This document shows, piece by piece, positions 35,401 to 47,886 of a DNA stretch of 64,000 nt; position 1 is the first letter of the stretch, and each line of letters starts with the position of its first letter. The stretch covers positions 18,269,709 to 18,333,708 of the forward strand of contig NC_050466.1 in assembly GCF_903995425.1 (NCBI RefSeq), read 5' to 3'. The translations under genes were made by a program, and so were the position numbers. The stretch is from Onychomys torridus (taxonomy: Eukaryota > Chordata > Mammalia > Rodentia > Cricetidae). A model generated the notes under the pieces. That model saw only the letters and a program-made list of their open reading frames with translations. It did not search any database and was not told where the DNA came from.

Positions 35401-36475
35401 AGCCTTTAGGCCCAATGTGAATGTCTCTGACCATCTTGCACATTGCAAGGACCAGACACTGCCACCTCAGCTACCACATCTTGTTGGCAGCAGGAAATGT
35501 CCTCATCATGAGCATTGGGTTCCCTATGCCATCATGACAGCCCAAGCCACATAAAGATTTGGATCTTCCTGGCCTCTGTTCCCCAAGAGGGATTCTACAC
35601 AGCATCCAGTAGTCCCTCATCCATGGAGAGTTACCTTACTTCCCCTTCTTCTACCAAAACCTTGGCTGTCAAATCATACTTCTGATTCCTCCTCATGATA
35701 GCTGCACACAATATCTTTGCCCCAGTGAGTTCTGTCCATCCCTTCTGAGACACTGGCCAGACCTGCTCTTACTATCATCCAAGAATTTTTCACCTCACCA
35801 AGAACTCCACCTACCAACCCTCTATCCTCTGGTTCTGCTCAGGGCTTCTACGTCATTATTGTTCCACTTGGTCTCAATGCCCAAAAGCTCATCCAGCCCA
35901 TGAAGGCTTAAGCCAGTTCCACCCTAAAACAGATTGTCTTGTACGTATCCATGCTTGTACCCAGAGAGGAAAGCTGCTCCAGCTTTTACCAGAAATGGCT
36001 TATGTTAATCAGAAAGGCTTTCTTAATCAGAAAATGCCACCCTAGTTGTAGAGGAAAAGCTAAGATATTGGGCTTATTTCTGAATAAGAAATTTACAACA
36101 TACTTCTTCTAATCTCAGGGAACATTATGGAAGGAGGGGTCAGAAGCATGTAAAAGACAGAAGATATGGTGAACTGCTATGAAAAAAACATTTTATAGTC
36201 TCAATATAAGTATTGATTTTAGTTGCAACTCCATTGACTGCACTGAGCTCATACAAAAGAAGGACCAATAATAACTTAAGAATGGCAGAGTGGCTCCTGG
36301 GACCCCACATTTTACCTCTGAAGTATTGGATTTTGATGGGTTCTGGGTAAGAGGAACCACTGTCTTCAGTTGTGTACTCATTGCTGAGCCCACCAGGCTC
36401 TGACAGATAACTATAAACCCATGGTCACATTGAAGTCCTGGTTAATTTCAGTGAGTCAAAAAACAGTGATAATCA
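35401..36475. other. no gene recognised
   Basis: About 35400-35500 resembles the spacer blocks of the array at 40020 and 42330 in tone (ccatcttgcacattgcaagg). The rest is unassigned. Confidence 0.4.
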
Positions 36476-36481
36476 TGAATG

Positions 36482-36787
36482 TGTAGAGAGTAGCTGTTCC
36501 AGTTTTGACCTGAAAGTACTACCCCCGTTGAGGCTTCCAGTAACTGTTATGCCTACAAGGTGGGGCCGAGACAGGAGACCTTAAGACTGGAGAACTGGAT
36601 GTGCTGGCTCTCTTTGTTCCTGGATTCTGGATGCAGGATTTAGACCAAGCAGGGTTCTCTAGTGAACACCTCTGGACTACAAGTCACCTCTCCCAGACTC
36701 TGTAACCTATACCTTCACTTGTAAGTAAAACCCCCAAATAAATCTCCATTTTAAATACGTGGAGTTGCCTTAATACTTCCACTAATA
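36482..36787 (+). mobile_element. solo LTR, same family as 49425
   Basis: 306 bp from tgtagagagtagc to cactaata, with perfect 6-bp target duplications tgaatg at 36476-36481 and 36788-36793. The flanks show that this LTR family ends in ...AATA rather than the usual CA. Poly(A) signal aataaatctcc near 36737. Older than the copy at 49425 by eye. Confidence 0.92.
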
Positions 36788-36793
36788 TGAATG

Positions 36794-37394
36794 TGTTATA
36801 AGATCATGGGGAGGGTGGTTGGGTGGGGTGTGTTAAGGGGCTGGAGGGTGAGAGTGGCCAGTATGTATTGTTTATAGCTGCAAAACTATCTGGAAACAAA
36901 CTTCATGAAACTATTCAAAACCAGGACTAGAAGAAGCCAGTATCCTGGAAAAAGGATGTTGCAGAAACAAGAAAGGCAAAAGAGTGAGACAGAAATTCAG
37001 AGGGGAACCACATTGCAACAGAATTGATGACAGTAATAATTCACTCCTGAAAGTGAGTCTTCATAAACCTCTCCTCCCCAATTAGGCTCTATTCCCCATT
37101 TTGGATCAATTTCTTAATATGAATTTAAGCATTCCATTCAATGAATAACAGGGGCAATAATGTTGATATCACATACACTTGACAATAAGAGTTTAAATAA
37201 TCCTGTAAGTAACCTTTTAAACACAGCATTAGCATTGGTGATTTGGCTCAGGGCTAACCGCAGCTATTCCAGATAAACTGTATTAGACCCCAAGTTGCAC
37301 ATGGTAGAAGAAAGGCATCACAACAGGTACTTCTCACTTCCATATGTATGTTGTGGTACATGCACACTGCACCAACACACTAGATAAATGATTG
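36794..37394. other. no gene recognised
   Basis: Nothing identified. Confidence 0.45.
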
Positions 37395-37401
37395 ATAGAT
37401 G

Positions 37402-37438
<37 letters not shown>

Positions 37439-37575
37439 GTAGGTTATAGCTAGATAGATGATAGATAGATAGATGATAGTTGGATAGATAGATGGATGAA
37501 CAGACAGATAGATAGAGTAGAAGCATACATACATACATACATGATAGATGGCAGACAGAGAGACAGATAGATATA
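37395..37575. repeat. (GATA)n compound microsatellite
   Basis: GATA units with GATG, CATA and CAGA interruptions; the purest run is 37403-37438. Confidence 0.96.
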
Positions 37576-37639
37576 ATGATAAACACTAAATCATGGTGTC
37601 CTTACTTCTCATACCTGCACTGTATCTCAGTTTGGGATG

Positions 37640-37790
37640 TCTGCCCTGTTCAGAAGAGAAAGGGGGAGTGAATGGAGGAAAGAGGGATGTTTGGGGAGAG
37701 TGATTGTGGAGAGGAGGCAAGGAGGGAAAACTGATCAGGCTGGAAAAAATTAATTAATGAAAATAAATTTAAAAAGAACAGTTTAACTAA
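37640..37790 (+). mobile_element. L1 3' UTR tail
   Basis: Purine-rich gaaagggggagtgaatggagg ... followed by an A-rich tail; typical of old rodent L1 3' ends. Confidence 0.6.
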
Positions 37791-37928
37791 AAAAGACATA
37801 AAGATCAGACATTCAAACTACAAAAACATATACAAAACTCTGAATTTCTTGTTCAATGTCCATTTGGTTAGTAACTGGAATTGCCTTTGTTTCTGGATAT
37901 TTTCAGTAATTATTCCTGGAAACTCTTC

Positions 37929-38383
37929 TGTTGCTGTTTGTTTTTTGCTCTTTTAAGAAGGCTCACCAACCAACTCCCAAATAAATCACACACAGACTCT
38001 TATTCTTAATAACAAATGCCCAACCTTAGCTTGTCTTGTGTCTTGCCAAATTATTATTATTCCATCTACTTGTGCTCTGGGCTTTTCCTGTTCTCTTTTG
38101 TAAATCTCACTCTTATTCAATGGCTTGCTGTGTAGCTGGCATGGCTGACCTCTGGAATCCTCTTCCTTCTCTGGCTACTTATTTTTCTCTTCTACCAGAT
38201 TTATCCTTCAACTTATCCTCTCTTCCTGCCAGCCCTGACTGTCCTTTCTCCTGCCTCGCCATTGGCCATTTAGCTCTTTATTAGACCATCAGGTGTTTAG
38301 ATAGGCAAGTAACACAGCTTCACAGAGTTAAACAAATGCAACATAAACAAAAGTAATACACCTTAAAATAATATTCCCCAACA
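37929..38383 (-). mobile_element. solo LTR, third ERVK-like family
   Basis: 455 bp; minus strand tgttggggaatat to the final CA at 37929. Perfect 6-bp target duplication ctcttc at 37923-37928 and 38384-38389. Contains attggccatttagctctttatt, ending ccaacaa-type terminus. Unrelated to the mys-like and tgtag LTRs. Confidence 0.9.
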
Positions 38384-38599
38384 CTCTTCCTTACACTTTG
38401 TTATTGCTACAATTACTACTGTGTACTTCTAATTGGTACTAATAATCAGCTAGACAGCAAGGATCCGGAAGGTAATTATGCAACCAAAGGTACTAAGTCA
38501 TACATCCTCTGCTTTAAGATCTGCCTTTTTAAGACACATCAATAAGAAAGGATCTTTCAAATGGCATCAAATGAAATTTTCTGTATATGTTTTACAGTT

Positions 38600-38920
38600 G
38601 TGTAGCTTGGCCCAATTATAGGACTCTTTACTGTGGGAACAGAGGCTATCTCCAACACTTTCACAGAGTTTTGGAATCCAATTTCTCATTCTGGGTCACC
38701 TTGCCTAGCCTTGTTGCATGGGGAGGTGTTTAGTCTTACTGCAACTTGGAATGCTATGCTTTGTTGATATCCATAAAAGACCTGGCTTTTCCTGAACAGA
38801 AACAGAGGAAGAATAGATTGGGGGGTGTGTGGAACAGAGTGGGGGGGCCGCGACTGGGAGGGGAGACTGTGGCTGGGATGTAAAGTAAATAAATAATAAA
38901 TTTATTTTTTTAAAATAGTC
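38600..38920 (+). mobile_element. old L1 3' UTR fragment
   Basis: Contains gtcttactgcaacttgga, ttgttgatatccataaaag, a G-rich block and gatgtaaagtaaataaataa, all typical of rodent L1 3' ends. Similar to 47690-47870. Confidence 0.82.
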
Positions 38921-39319
38921 ATTAGCTGAAAAATCTTAACATACCACAGGAAACAGTTTTTCACATAAATATATTTATTTGTGTGAATATTGCTTAAAAG
39001 GATTACATTTGTAAAATAGAATTACATAGTGGTATGTCTTTGAAACAAAAGGGTGAAAGATATGCATACATTGTGATTTCCAAATAGAGAAGAACATGGG
39101 TAGCATTTAAAAATTTGGTTGCTGGATTTTAATGCCAGTGAATGATTAACATAACAAGAAAATATCAAGATTTCCTCTTCTAACTTAAAAGAAAACATCA
39201 CCACCAAGAAGAGAACAAGAACAATGAAAAGAACAACAACAACCTTCAGGTGGATATTCAGTAATCTGAATACTGTTCCAAGTAAGTAGCTGGTGTCTAT
39301 GGCTTTTTCAGCCTCACAG
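38921..39319. other. AT-rich, no gene recognised
   Basis: Nothing identified. Confidence 0.5.
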
Positions 39320-42300
39320 GTTGATGTTCAGCCATCCAGGTCAGGGCAATAAAGTTGGGACCACTCCATTTCTGATGTTCTGGTGAATGCCCTGAAGACT
39401 GATGACTGGTGTTCCAGCCTCTCTTTGTTACTCTTGAGCTCTGAGACCTCAAACCTGAAGGGAGTGATGTTCTATTGATGAGCTTGAGAATGTCCATGGA
39501 TCTTTGTCCACATTATGTAAATATGATTTATTTTCAATCAGAGTGGGAATGTTGGACACCTGCTTGGTCAGAAGGTAAAACCAGAGGCCATTTGGATAAG
39601 ATGTTAGTATAAACACCTTATATAATGGGAGAGGAAGGTCTGAAGTGCTGTTGGCCAGAGGTGGAGGTAGATACTCCATTAGTCAGAAAGAGTATGTATG
39701 AGACACCCTTGGTCAACAGAAGCACTATTGAAGGCCTCATATTCAGACATTGAATGTCCCCCAACACTAATCAGAGATGCATAGCTAGGGATCAATGGGT
39801 CAGAGGTGAGTGGTCTGAGGCTTGCCAAGAGGCATAGGTAAGAAATGAGAACTCAAGAGCCTTGGGAAAAATCCAAGGACCCCAGGGTCAGGGGAGAAAT
39901 GTTTGAGGACCTCTTGGAGAGATGGTAGGAATCTGAGGCCTCTTTATAGGGATAGACTGGCATATTGGGCTGCATAGTGGTGGAAATGTGATTACCCACT
40001 CTCTGACATGAGGTCAAGGTCCCAGCTCACCTCATGCACTGGAACACATTCCAGGTACTACCTTATTAGCTTCCAACTCTTGCTACTCTTGGGCTGTGAT
40101 ACTTTAAGACTAGTTTGTCTGAAGAAGTCATAGGGTAAAAAAATGTTCTAGGACCCCACATTTCTGTGGGGATGTCTGAGGCACCTGAATCAGAGGAGAA
40201 CAACTTGAAGCCTTCCTTGGGCAGAAGGGCATATTTGAAGACATCTTGGTCAAAAAGAGAAGATTTGAGGCTGCTTGGTAAAAGAGAGACAGTAGGTTTA
40301 AACTCCTTTGGTTACAATGGAATGACCTGTGGCCCAATTACAGAGACCTAGGTCGTCCACTCCCACAGGGGCATACTCAGGTCTGAGAACTTTATGGATA
40401 CTAGTGGACTATAGCTCTATCTTAGAACAGGCAGGTTTGAGAACCATTTGGTCAGAAGACAAATAGTGGGGGTGTACTTGGGGAGAGGGGAGAATATAAA
40501 AGCCACTTCAGTAAGAGAGGATAACTTCAGACTTCTTTGGGTAGGTGGGACACATACAATTTCCCAGTGGGCAGAAGAGGAATTTCTGCTATCATGTTGG
40601 GAACAAGTGAAAGATCTGAGACCCTCTAATGTAGAAAGATGAGATGGTGGCTCCCCAGGGCTGGATGGAATAGTCTCAATCTCTCTTGGTCATATGTCTG
40701 CTGCCCTGTTGGGCAGAAGCTAAAGGTTGAATGACACCTTGAGAATTATAAGAAGTTCCAGGCACTCAATCCTTCATCAGCATCAAACTTGAAATCACAA
40801 TCTAGATTACACATCTTCTCCATGTCAGGAATGTCAGCACTCTTAGAAGTCTTCCAAGAGGCTGCATGGCAGTAGTTTCTGATTCTGTATCTTCATCTAG
40901 TATAGGTCCATCCACACATTCCTCTGCATGTAGGGCAGGACTTCTCTGACTAATGAAACAGAATGAAGACAGTAGTCTGAGTTATCATCATCTTGCTGCT
41001 CTTGTGTTCTGGGATCTCAGTCCAGAGTTCTCTGAGATCACTTTGGTCAGAATAGTACTTTCCAGGCAATGTAGCTTAGAAGTTGTAGTATGAAATCCAC
41101 TGGGCAGATGGTGAATAGATGGGATTTCCTTGATCACACAGGCAGGTCTGAGGCACTCTTTATTGAAGGCAATGTCTAAATCTCTGTATGTAAGAGAGGA
41201 GAAGGACCTTGGCAATCTGGACAGAAATAGAAGGACTATTATGCCCTCCATCAAAGAAGCAGTGTGGCAGACTCCATGGGAATAAGGGAAATATAAATGC
41301 ATTCTGGTCATAAGTGGAAATTCTGAGACATTTTGTGCAAAGGTGAAGTTCTATAGCTATTTGTCAGTGGGGTAAAATCTCTGGCTATGTTCAATGAAAT
41401 AGGAAAGAGTGTTTCCCATTGGGCATAAAGTAAATACCCCGTGGACCAGAGGAATGTCTAAAACTGCTTTGTCAGCTTCCAACTTTTTCAGTATTTAGAA
41501 AATCCACACCTTTTGTGGGCTTTGTGGAAGGCCAGGAAACAAACTTTGCATTATTTTCCAGGAGGTTGGATGGTTATCCCCAGTCTAACTTCTGTCTTTG
41601 GTCAGATGAGATAAGCCCAAGGCCCCTTTGTTCAGAGCAGTCATGTCTTAGATTGTACATAGCAGGCAGAAAGTTGAATGCAATTCTAGACAGTTGGGAA
41701 CATAGCAGGCATACATAATCAATAGAACAAGATGTGTGGACCCCTTACAGGAAGTGGTGGTTCTGAATCCCTCTTGGGAAAAAAGGGACATTTTCAACTT
41801 GCAGATTGGGAAAAAATTTCATTTCCTCCTAGACAGAGTGGGAAAGATTAATGCTTTATGAGTAGAACTGGGGTATTTGTGGCTCCTGGGTACAGAAGGA
41901 GAGGACATGAATCCATCCCGTCTATTAAAGAAGGAATTTTTAGACCTCTTGGAAAGAGGGTGAGAACTTTGGGGCCACTGGAACAAAAGGATTAGTTCTG
42001 ATGTCCCTTGCAGATGAGGTGTTAGAGGTGAGGTATATTTAAGTAGAAGTGGAAGGTCTGAGCTCCTCTTCTTCTCAGAGTGAAAGATTGAATCCTTGGT
42101 CCGAGAGAGAAAATTTTGAGGTCCTTTTTTGCCTGAAGTGGAAAGCCTTGGGGCCTTTGGTTTGTAGAGGTGCTCTTTGCCCCCCTCAGTCATGCAGGTC
42201 AGATATCAGGCTCTTTTGGTTACAGAGTGTGCATTTGATGTCTAATGTGCAGAAATTGATGGTGTTTAGGAGTGGAAGATTAGCAGATGTAGGGAGAGTA

Positions 42301-43640
42301 GCAAAGTTACAAACCATGGAGGGAGAAGGGAGTGTCCCAGCCTACCTTGTGCAGTGGAGGAAGGACTCCATCACAGTTTGGAAGATTTACATCTTCAGGC
42401 ACATTTTGGCAGGCCTAGCAGCAATTTAGCATTCTTCATCAGTCATGATTGGGAATCTCAGGCCCTAAGTCCTCTTATCATCAGCTACATTGGTGTGTAC
42501 ATGAAGGATGCAACCTCTTCACTTCAGTGACTAGAATGAAGGATAGATATCCTATGTTTCAGGCTCTGTCAACTCAAAGCAGAGCAAAGTGAAGTCCCCT
42601 GGGTCACACATGTATTTACCTAGTGGCCATGGTTAGAGGGAAAAGATCTAAGGCCCTCCATTACAGAGATAATTTGGAGGCCCACGTGCACATGGGGGAT
42701 GCTCTGATAACCCTTTGATCACGGTCCCCTTGGACAAAATGGGAATGCTGAGATTGCTATAGTAAAAGACAATCATTCCTATGACTCTTCTTGGACAGAG
42801 AGGGAAGGTCTGAGGTATTACTTGTAACAGCAGAAAGGCCTGAAAACCACTTTAACCAAAGGGAAGTTCTGATAACTCTTCATCAAAAGGGCATAATGTG
42901 TGATGCCTTGAGAATAAGGACAGTTTGGGGAGCCCATATTAAGAGGGGAAACTTCTGAGGTCATTCTGAACTGTCTTGCTTAGACAGAAAGTGTCCAGCT
43001 ATGTTTAATCAAATAGCAAGTTCCAATCACTCCATTGTGCAGAAGGGAATGACCTAGCCTACCTTGGGTGGTGGGAGAATGGTGTGGTTCTGCATCACAT
43101 GCTTCCAACCATTCTTCTGAGCTCCCATGATCCATATATTTCATTGACTGTTGGGAAGAGTACAAGAAGCCAATACAACACTCATTGACTATGATATGTG
43201 ATTGTCTGGACTTTGATGTTTCCTCAAGGCAGTATTGGTCTGTGCTTATCCATCAAAGAAAGATGGGAAGATTGTATTTCTGAAAATCATCTTCTGGGAT
43301 GACTATTAGTTTCAGCTTTCTATATTTTGTCCTGTAATCTAAACCTAGAATCTTGTGACGTCCCATTGGTTACAAATGTGTTTGCCTAGCACTCTTGGTT
43401 ACAGGGATTGGCACTAAGGTAATATGAGTTCAAGGGTCACATTTAAGGTGCAGTTTGAAGGCAGGGGATTATCTATGGCATCCCAAGGTCAGAGGCTAGA
43501 TCTGAAGCTCCATTGAATATATACTGAAGGAATGAGACACCCTTGGCCATGGGAGCCAATTCTGAGGTCTCATTCAGTAGTAATATACATATTGATTGGC
43601 TTTGGAAGTTATAAAATTAATAAAACTGGAGTTCCACTTA
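39320..43640. repeat. degenerate ~30-bp minisatellite array with spacer blocks
   Basis: Over 4 kb the sequence keeps returning to a unit close to ttggtcagaagagaagatttgaggcc. Around 40191, 40222, 40251 and 40281 the cagaggag-type core recurs at intervals of 31, 29 and 30 bp; the same phase is seen at 39890-39960 and 39563-39720. Units are separated every several hundred bases by different blocks, three of which resemble each other (39424, 40077, 40991: ttg-tactcttg-gctctgagac type). No open reading frame runs through it and there are no inserted SINEs. Not a CRISPR array: units abut, with no spacers. Function unknown. Confidence 0.75.
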
Positions 43641-43989
43641 CTTTTGGGATACCATCTTACAAGGACTCCAATTTGCAGTAAGGCTTGTTAAGGAAGGGAA
43701 TGGCTCAATTGCCCATAGCTCCTGGCTATGGGTGGGTTAGGACTTCTATTGGTCTTTTCTGTGTCAAATGTACAGATTGCAAACCCAGTGCCATTTTGAG
43801 ATCTTTGGCAGCAGTTAACCCCCTACAGCTCACACATGGTTGAGCCTGTATGATAATGAGTATTCAGTGATGGGTAATGCCTGGGGGCCACCCAAAGACC
43901 TAAGATAGAGAGCCTGAATGGCCTGGGCAGGTGTCTTGATGATGGGTAAGGTGATGTGCTGATGTCCCTGGGAACCTAAGTTCGAAGCT
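43641..43989. other. no gene recognised
   Basis: Right edge of the array; unassigned. Confidence 0.4.
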
Positions 43990-44345
43990 CATTTTTCTTT
44001 TTAGTAGAGGGGGGAATCTCTTGGGCCCTGATCCCCGTTACTTGGGTGTCTGTTGCCTTCCTTGCTGACCTTGATCATATGTCCTCCCTATGCTCATTCC
44101 CTGCCAGTTTCCTTCCTCCTAAACAGCTTACTGGAGGTTCCTTGTTTTTGTATCCTGCATATTGATGTAAACAACTAGGATGCAAGAACGTAAAACATCT
44201 GTAGCAAACTTCCACCCTCTGGTGTTCTCCCAATTTGCTGTAAGCCTGTATTTAAGGCCTTTTCCCTCCTTCTATAAAGGACATTCTACTGAGATGAATG
44301 TCCGGCTGTCTTGTCTCTGTTTTAATCTTTAGTGCCTCACTCGGA
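43990..44345 (+). other. possible LTR-like segment
   Basis: A pyrimidine-rich stretch leads to tataaaggacattctactg (44271) and cttgtctctgttttaatc, which looks like an ERV promoter and R-U5. No ends or duplication found. Confidence 0.4.
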
Positions 44346-45289
44346 CATGGTGAATGCAGAGTAGCATGGGTGCTACTAGGGAGCAATGTCTGCATCTACA
44401 GAATAGAGCCAGGCAGCATGAACCACCCATACCCATTGGCCCCTGCCAGTGTGTCCAAAGAACATTGCAGTAACCTCTCAATTTAAACACATATACCAAA
44501 AGCCTTTGGTAAAGTGCTAAGTTTCTGAGTTGGTTTCACAGAGATTTGATCCTGTAGGCAATAGCAGTTGTTAAGGAGGAGTTGTGTACTCCATGTGTGT
44601 TATATGCTTTTTGTTCTTTCTTATCAATTACACTGATAACTGAGAAATGGACCACAAGAGAAAAGACAGCTTTTAAGCACTATTGTGCTTATGAAAGGGC
44701 TCAAATCATGTATTCTAAAAGTTAATTTCCCTGCTGGACACTCCACTTCATACTGATTTGTAATCCTTGATCTCCTATGGAAGACTAGCTTCATGTATCC
44801 ACTAAAATCTACCTGGACAAGATGGATGTTTTATGTAGAATAATGAAATACAATGTTTATGAAGCTGTAGAGAAATGGTTGTATTGCAGGAGGCAATAAT
44901 AATAATCATTATCATATTCTCTGGGAACTCAAGGGCCACTAGAGCCAAGGAAATAGGTAGTATAATTGCAGATCTTAGCCTATTCCTCCTCCTCCAAGTC
45001 CATTCCTCCAGCCTCATCCTGAGTTCTGTAGCAGACCACTTGTTGCAGCCTCTTCTCACTCTGTGCCTCCATTCTTAGGCACTAAGTGGATCCTGGTGGA
45101 ATATCCTCCTTTGCTCTCCACTGTGCATGCCATCAGTGCCCCTCTCCCCCACTTCCAAGCTCATCCTCATTACTAAGTGCCAGCTCCTGGTACCTAGAAA
45201 ATCATTTTTTTCTGGAACCCATAGTAGCAACACATATCAGGAACTCAGAAAATTTTCCAGAAGAAAAATAGGACACAGACCTAAACAGA
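44346..45289. other. no gene recognised
   Basis: Nothing identified; short ATTATT tract near 44900. Confidence 0.45.
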
Positions 45290-46550
45290 GAATTCTCTAG
45301 AAGGGAACTAAAATGACTGAGAATAAAGAAATGTTCAACATCCTTAGAGTTCAGTGATGTGCAAATCAAAACTACTTTGAGATTTCATCCACCAGATGGC
45401 TAAGATCAATAAAGCAAATGACAGCTCATGCTGGCAAGGATGTGGAGCAAGGGGAACACTCTCCCTTGCTGGTGGGAGTGTAAACTTGTACAGGTACTAT
45501 AGAAATCAATATAGTGGTTCCTCAGAAAATTTGGAATGTATCTACCTTAATATCCAGCTATACCACTCTTGGACATATACCCAAAGGATGCTCCACCCTA
45601 CCACAGAGACACTTGCTTAACCATATTCATTGCTGATGTGTTCGTATTATCTAGAAACTGGAAACAACCTAGATGTCACTCAACAGAAGAATGGATAGAG
45701 AAAATGTAGTATATTTATACAATGTAGTATTATTCAGCTGTTAAAAATGAAATTGTGAGAGACAAAGGTAAATGGATAGAAGTAAAAACAAAACAAAAGT
45801 AACCAGTCAAACAAAAACCCAGAAACATCATGAGTCAGATATTCCAGACCCAGAAAGACAAATATGGTATATATTTGCTAATATGTGGACATTTGTTATT
45901 AAGTCAATGATAACCAAGCTACAACCTGTAGGACTACACAGAGTAGATATAGAGTAAGGAAAGGGAAGTAGAATAGATAGCTAAGGGAGGATAAAATTGA
46001 GAGGGGGAGGGAGGAAGGGATAAGGGAGAGACAAGTAAATTTAAGGTCTATTTGAGGGGTGCAGCAGAAGTTTCCTAAAATATATATGTATGAAGGTGAT
46101 CTAACTGAAAGCATCAAATAATGGGGGAAATAGAACCCCAACTGGCCATCTTTTGTCACCAAGTGAAGCTTCCAGTCCTAGGATTGGGTTACATGTAATT
46201 GACAGATATTCAAGGGGCTGTATGCTCAAGTCCCTCTCCTCAGGATTCAGGGATCCCCGTTGAAGAAGTGGTAGAAAAAGTATAGGAGCCAGAGGGAGAG
46301 AGGACACCAAGGAAACAAGGCGGTCTAAATCAACATGAGAAAAGCTCATATGAACTCAGAGAATGAGGCAGCATGCCCAGGACCTCCATGGGTCTGCACC
46401 AGGTCTTCTGTATATATATTATTGCTTCCAGTAGTGTTTTTTTTATGGGATTCCTGAGTATGTAAACAAATGGGTCTCTGATTCTGATGTCTTCTCTTGG
46501 GCTCTTTTCCTCCTGTTTATTTTTGTGAAAGTTAACATTACATTTAACGT
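45290..46550 (+). mobile_element. old L1 3' end (ORF2 end and 3' UTR)
   Basis: Contains the ORF2 C-terminal coding stretch aaggatgtggagcaaggggaac, gctggtgggagtgtaaac, catatacccaaaggatgctcc and a 3' UTR with acctccatgggtctgcacca. Heavily mutated; no long frame. Confidence 0.85.
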
Positions 46551-46914
46551 TTAGATTCACTATGCTTGAGAGACAAAAAAGAAAAAAAAATTCCTCGAAC
46601 ATACAAGACCCTAGCTTGTACAAGCTGTGCCCTAGCAGCTCACCCTCTACCCCCATTTTCCAAGACATTGAAGACTGTTCTTAAATTGACTGATCCTGTA
46701 AAATCTGCTGTTCTAGCAAGACAATAGGTCATAGGACTAACTACTATTTCTGTTTTTGTAATCAAACTTGCTTACTCTGCTCAATGACTGGGACAACTGC
46801 AAAACATATATGTTAAAATTAGATCATGAATACACAAAGACAGAATACATGTAATCTTGTGGTTTTGACTTTATAAGTCTTGGGCTGATATAACTAGATG
46901 CTACATTTCGGGAA
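46551..46914. other. no gene recognised
   Basis: AT-rich spacer between two L1 tails. Confidence 0.5.
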
Positions 46915-47874
46915 TGCCCTCAGTTCCAGTCCTGGTGCCATGAGTATCCAGCACCAGTAGTTATTAAATCCACTTCTGAATTGGCCATCTCCTGTGACCA
47001 GACAAGACTTCTAGTGGAGAGACTGGGACACCAACCCAGCCACATAACCTTCAACCCACAGTCTATCCTGCCTACAAGATAAGCTGGAGTAAAAGTGGTG
47101 CAGAAATTGTGGAAGTGGACAATCAATGATTGGTCCAGCTTGAGATCTATGCCACAGAGGGATACCACCAATGACACTGCCTAGAGGGCCAGGACCCAGA
47201 GGATGCACAGCCCAGAGACATAGGATAGAATCAAACATGACTGAGAAGAATTTCAATGAAATGATTCCTTATGATATACTGCTATACTCATAGATTGGTG
47301 CCTAACCCAACTCTCATCAGAGAGGCATCATCTAGCAACCTATGGAAACAGATCCAGAGACTCACAGCCAGACATTAGGAAGGACCAGGGGAATCCTGTT
47401 GAAGAGAAGAAGGAAGGATTGTAGGAAATAAGAGAGGTCAGGGATGTCTAAAGAAGACCTACAGAATCAACTAACCTGGGTACATAGAAGCTCACAGGGA
47501 CTGAACCAACAATCAGGGAACCTGCATGGATCTGATCTAGGTCCTCTGCATGTCTGTTATGGTGGTGTAGTTTGGTGTTCTTTTGGGATTCTGAACAGTG
47601 GAAGCAGGGGCTGTCTCTGACTCTCTTACTGGATTTTGGGACTCTTTTCCTCCTAGGTGGTTGTCTCACCAAGCCTCAATATGAGGGGATGTGCCTAGTC
47701 TTACTGCAACCATGTTTGAGTGACATCCCTGGGAGGTCTGCCCTTTTTGGAAGGGAAATGGAAGAGGTGTCAATTGAGAGGAGAGGGCAGGTAGGAAGTA
47801 GAAAGCAGGAGGAGAGGCAGGAGGGGAGGCAGGAGGGGAAACGGCTGTTGAGATATAATACATGAGAATAGATT
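46915..47874 (+). mobile_element. old L1 3' UTR
   Basis: Contains catggatctgatctaggtcc, gatgtgcctagtcttactgc and a G/A-rich (ggaggggaggcagga)n block before an A-rich end. Its tail received the next L1. Confidence 0.85.
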
Positions 47875-47886
47875 AAAAATTTTATT

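Noticed and set aside
39320..43640. CRISPR-like array
   Set aside because: Units are directly adjacent and imperfect, with no unique spacers, in a mammalian genome.
39320..43640. Leader region of a MAGE-type X-linked gene
   Set aside because: The units vaguely recall GC-rich MAGE upstream sequence, but no MAGE homology domain is found nearby and I could not align it.
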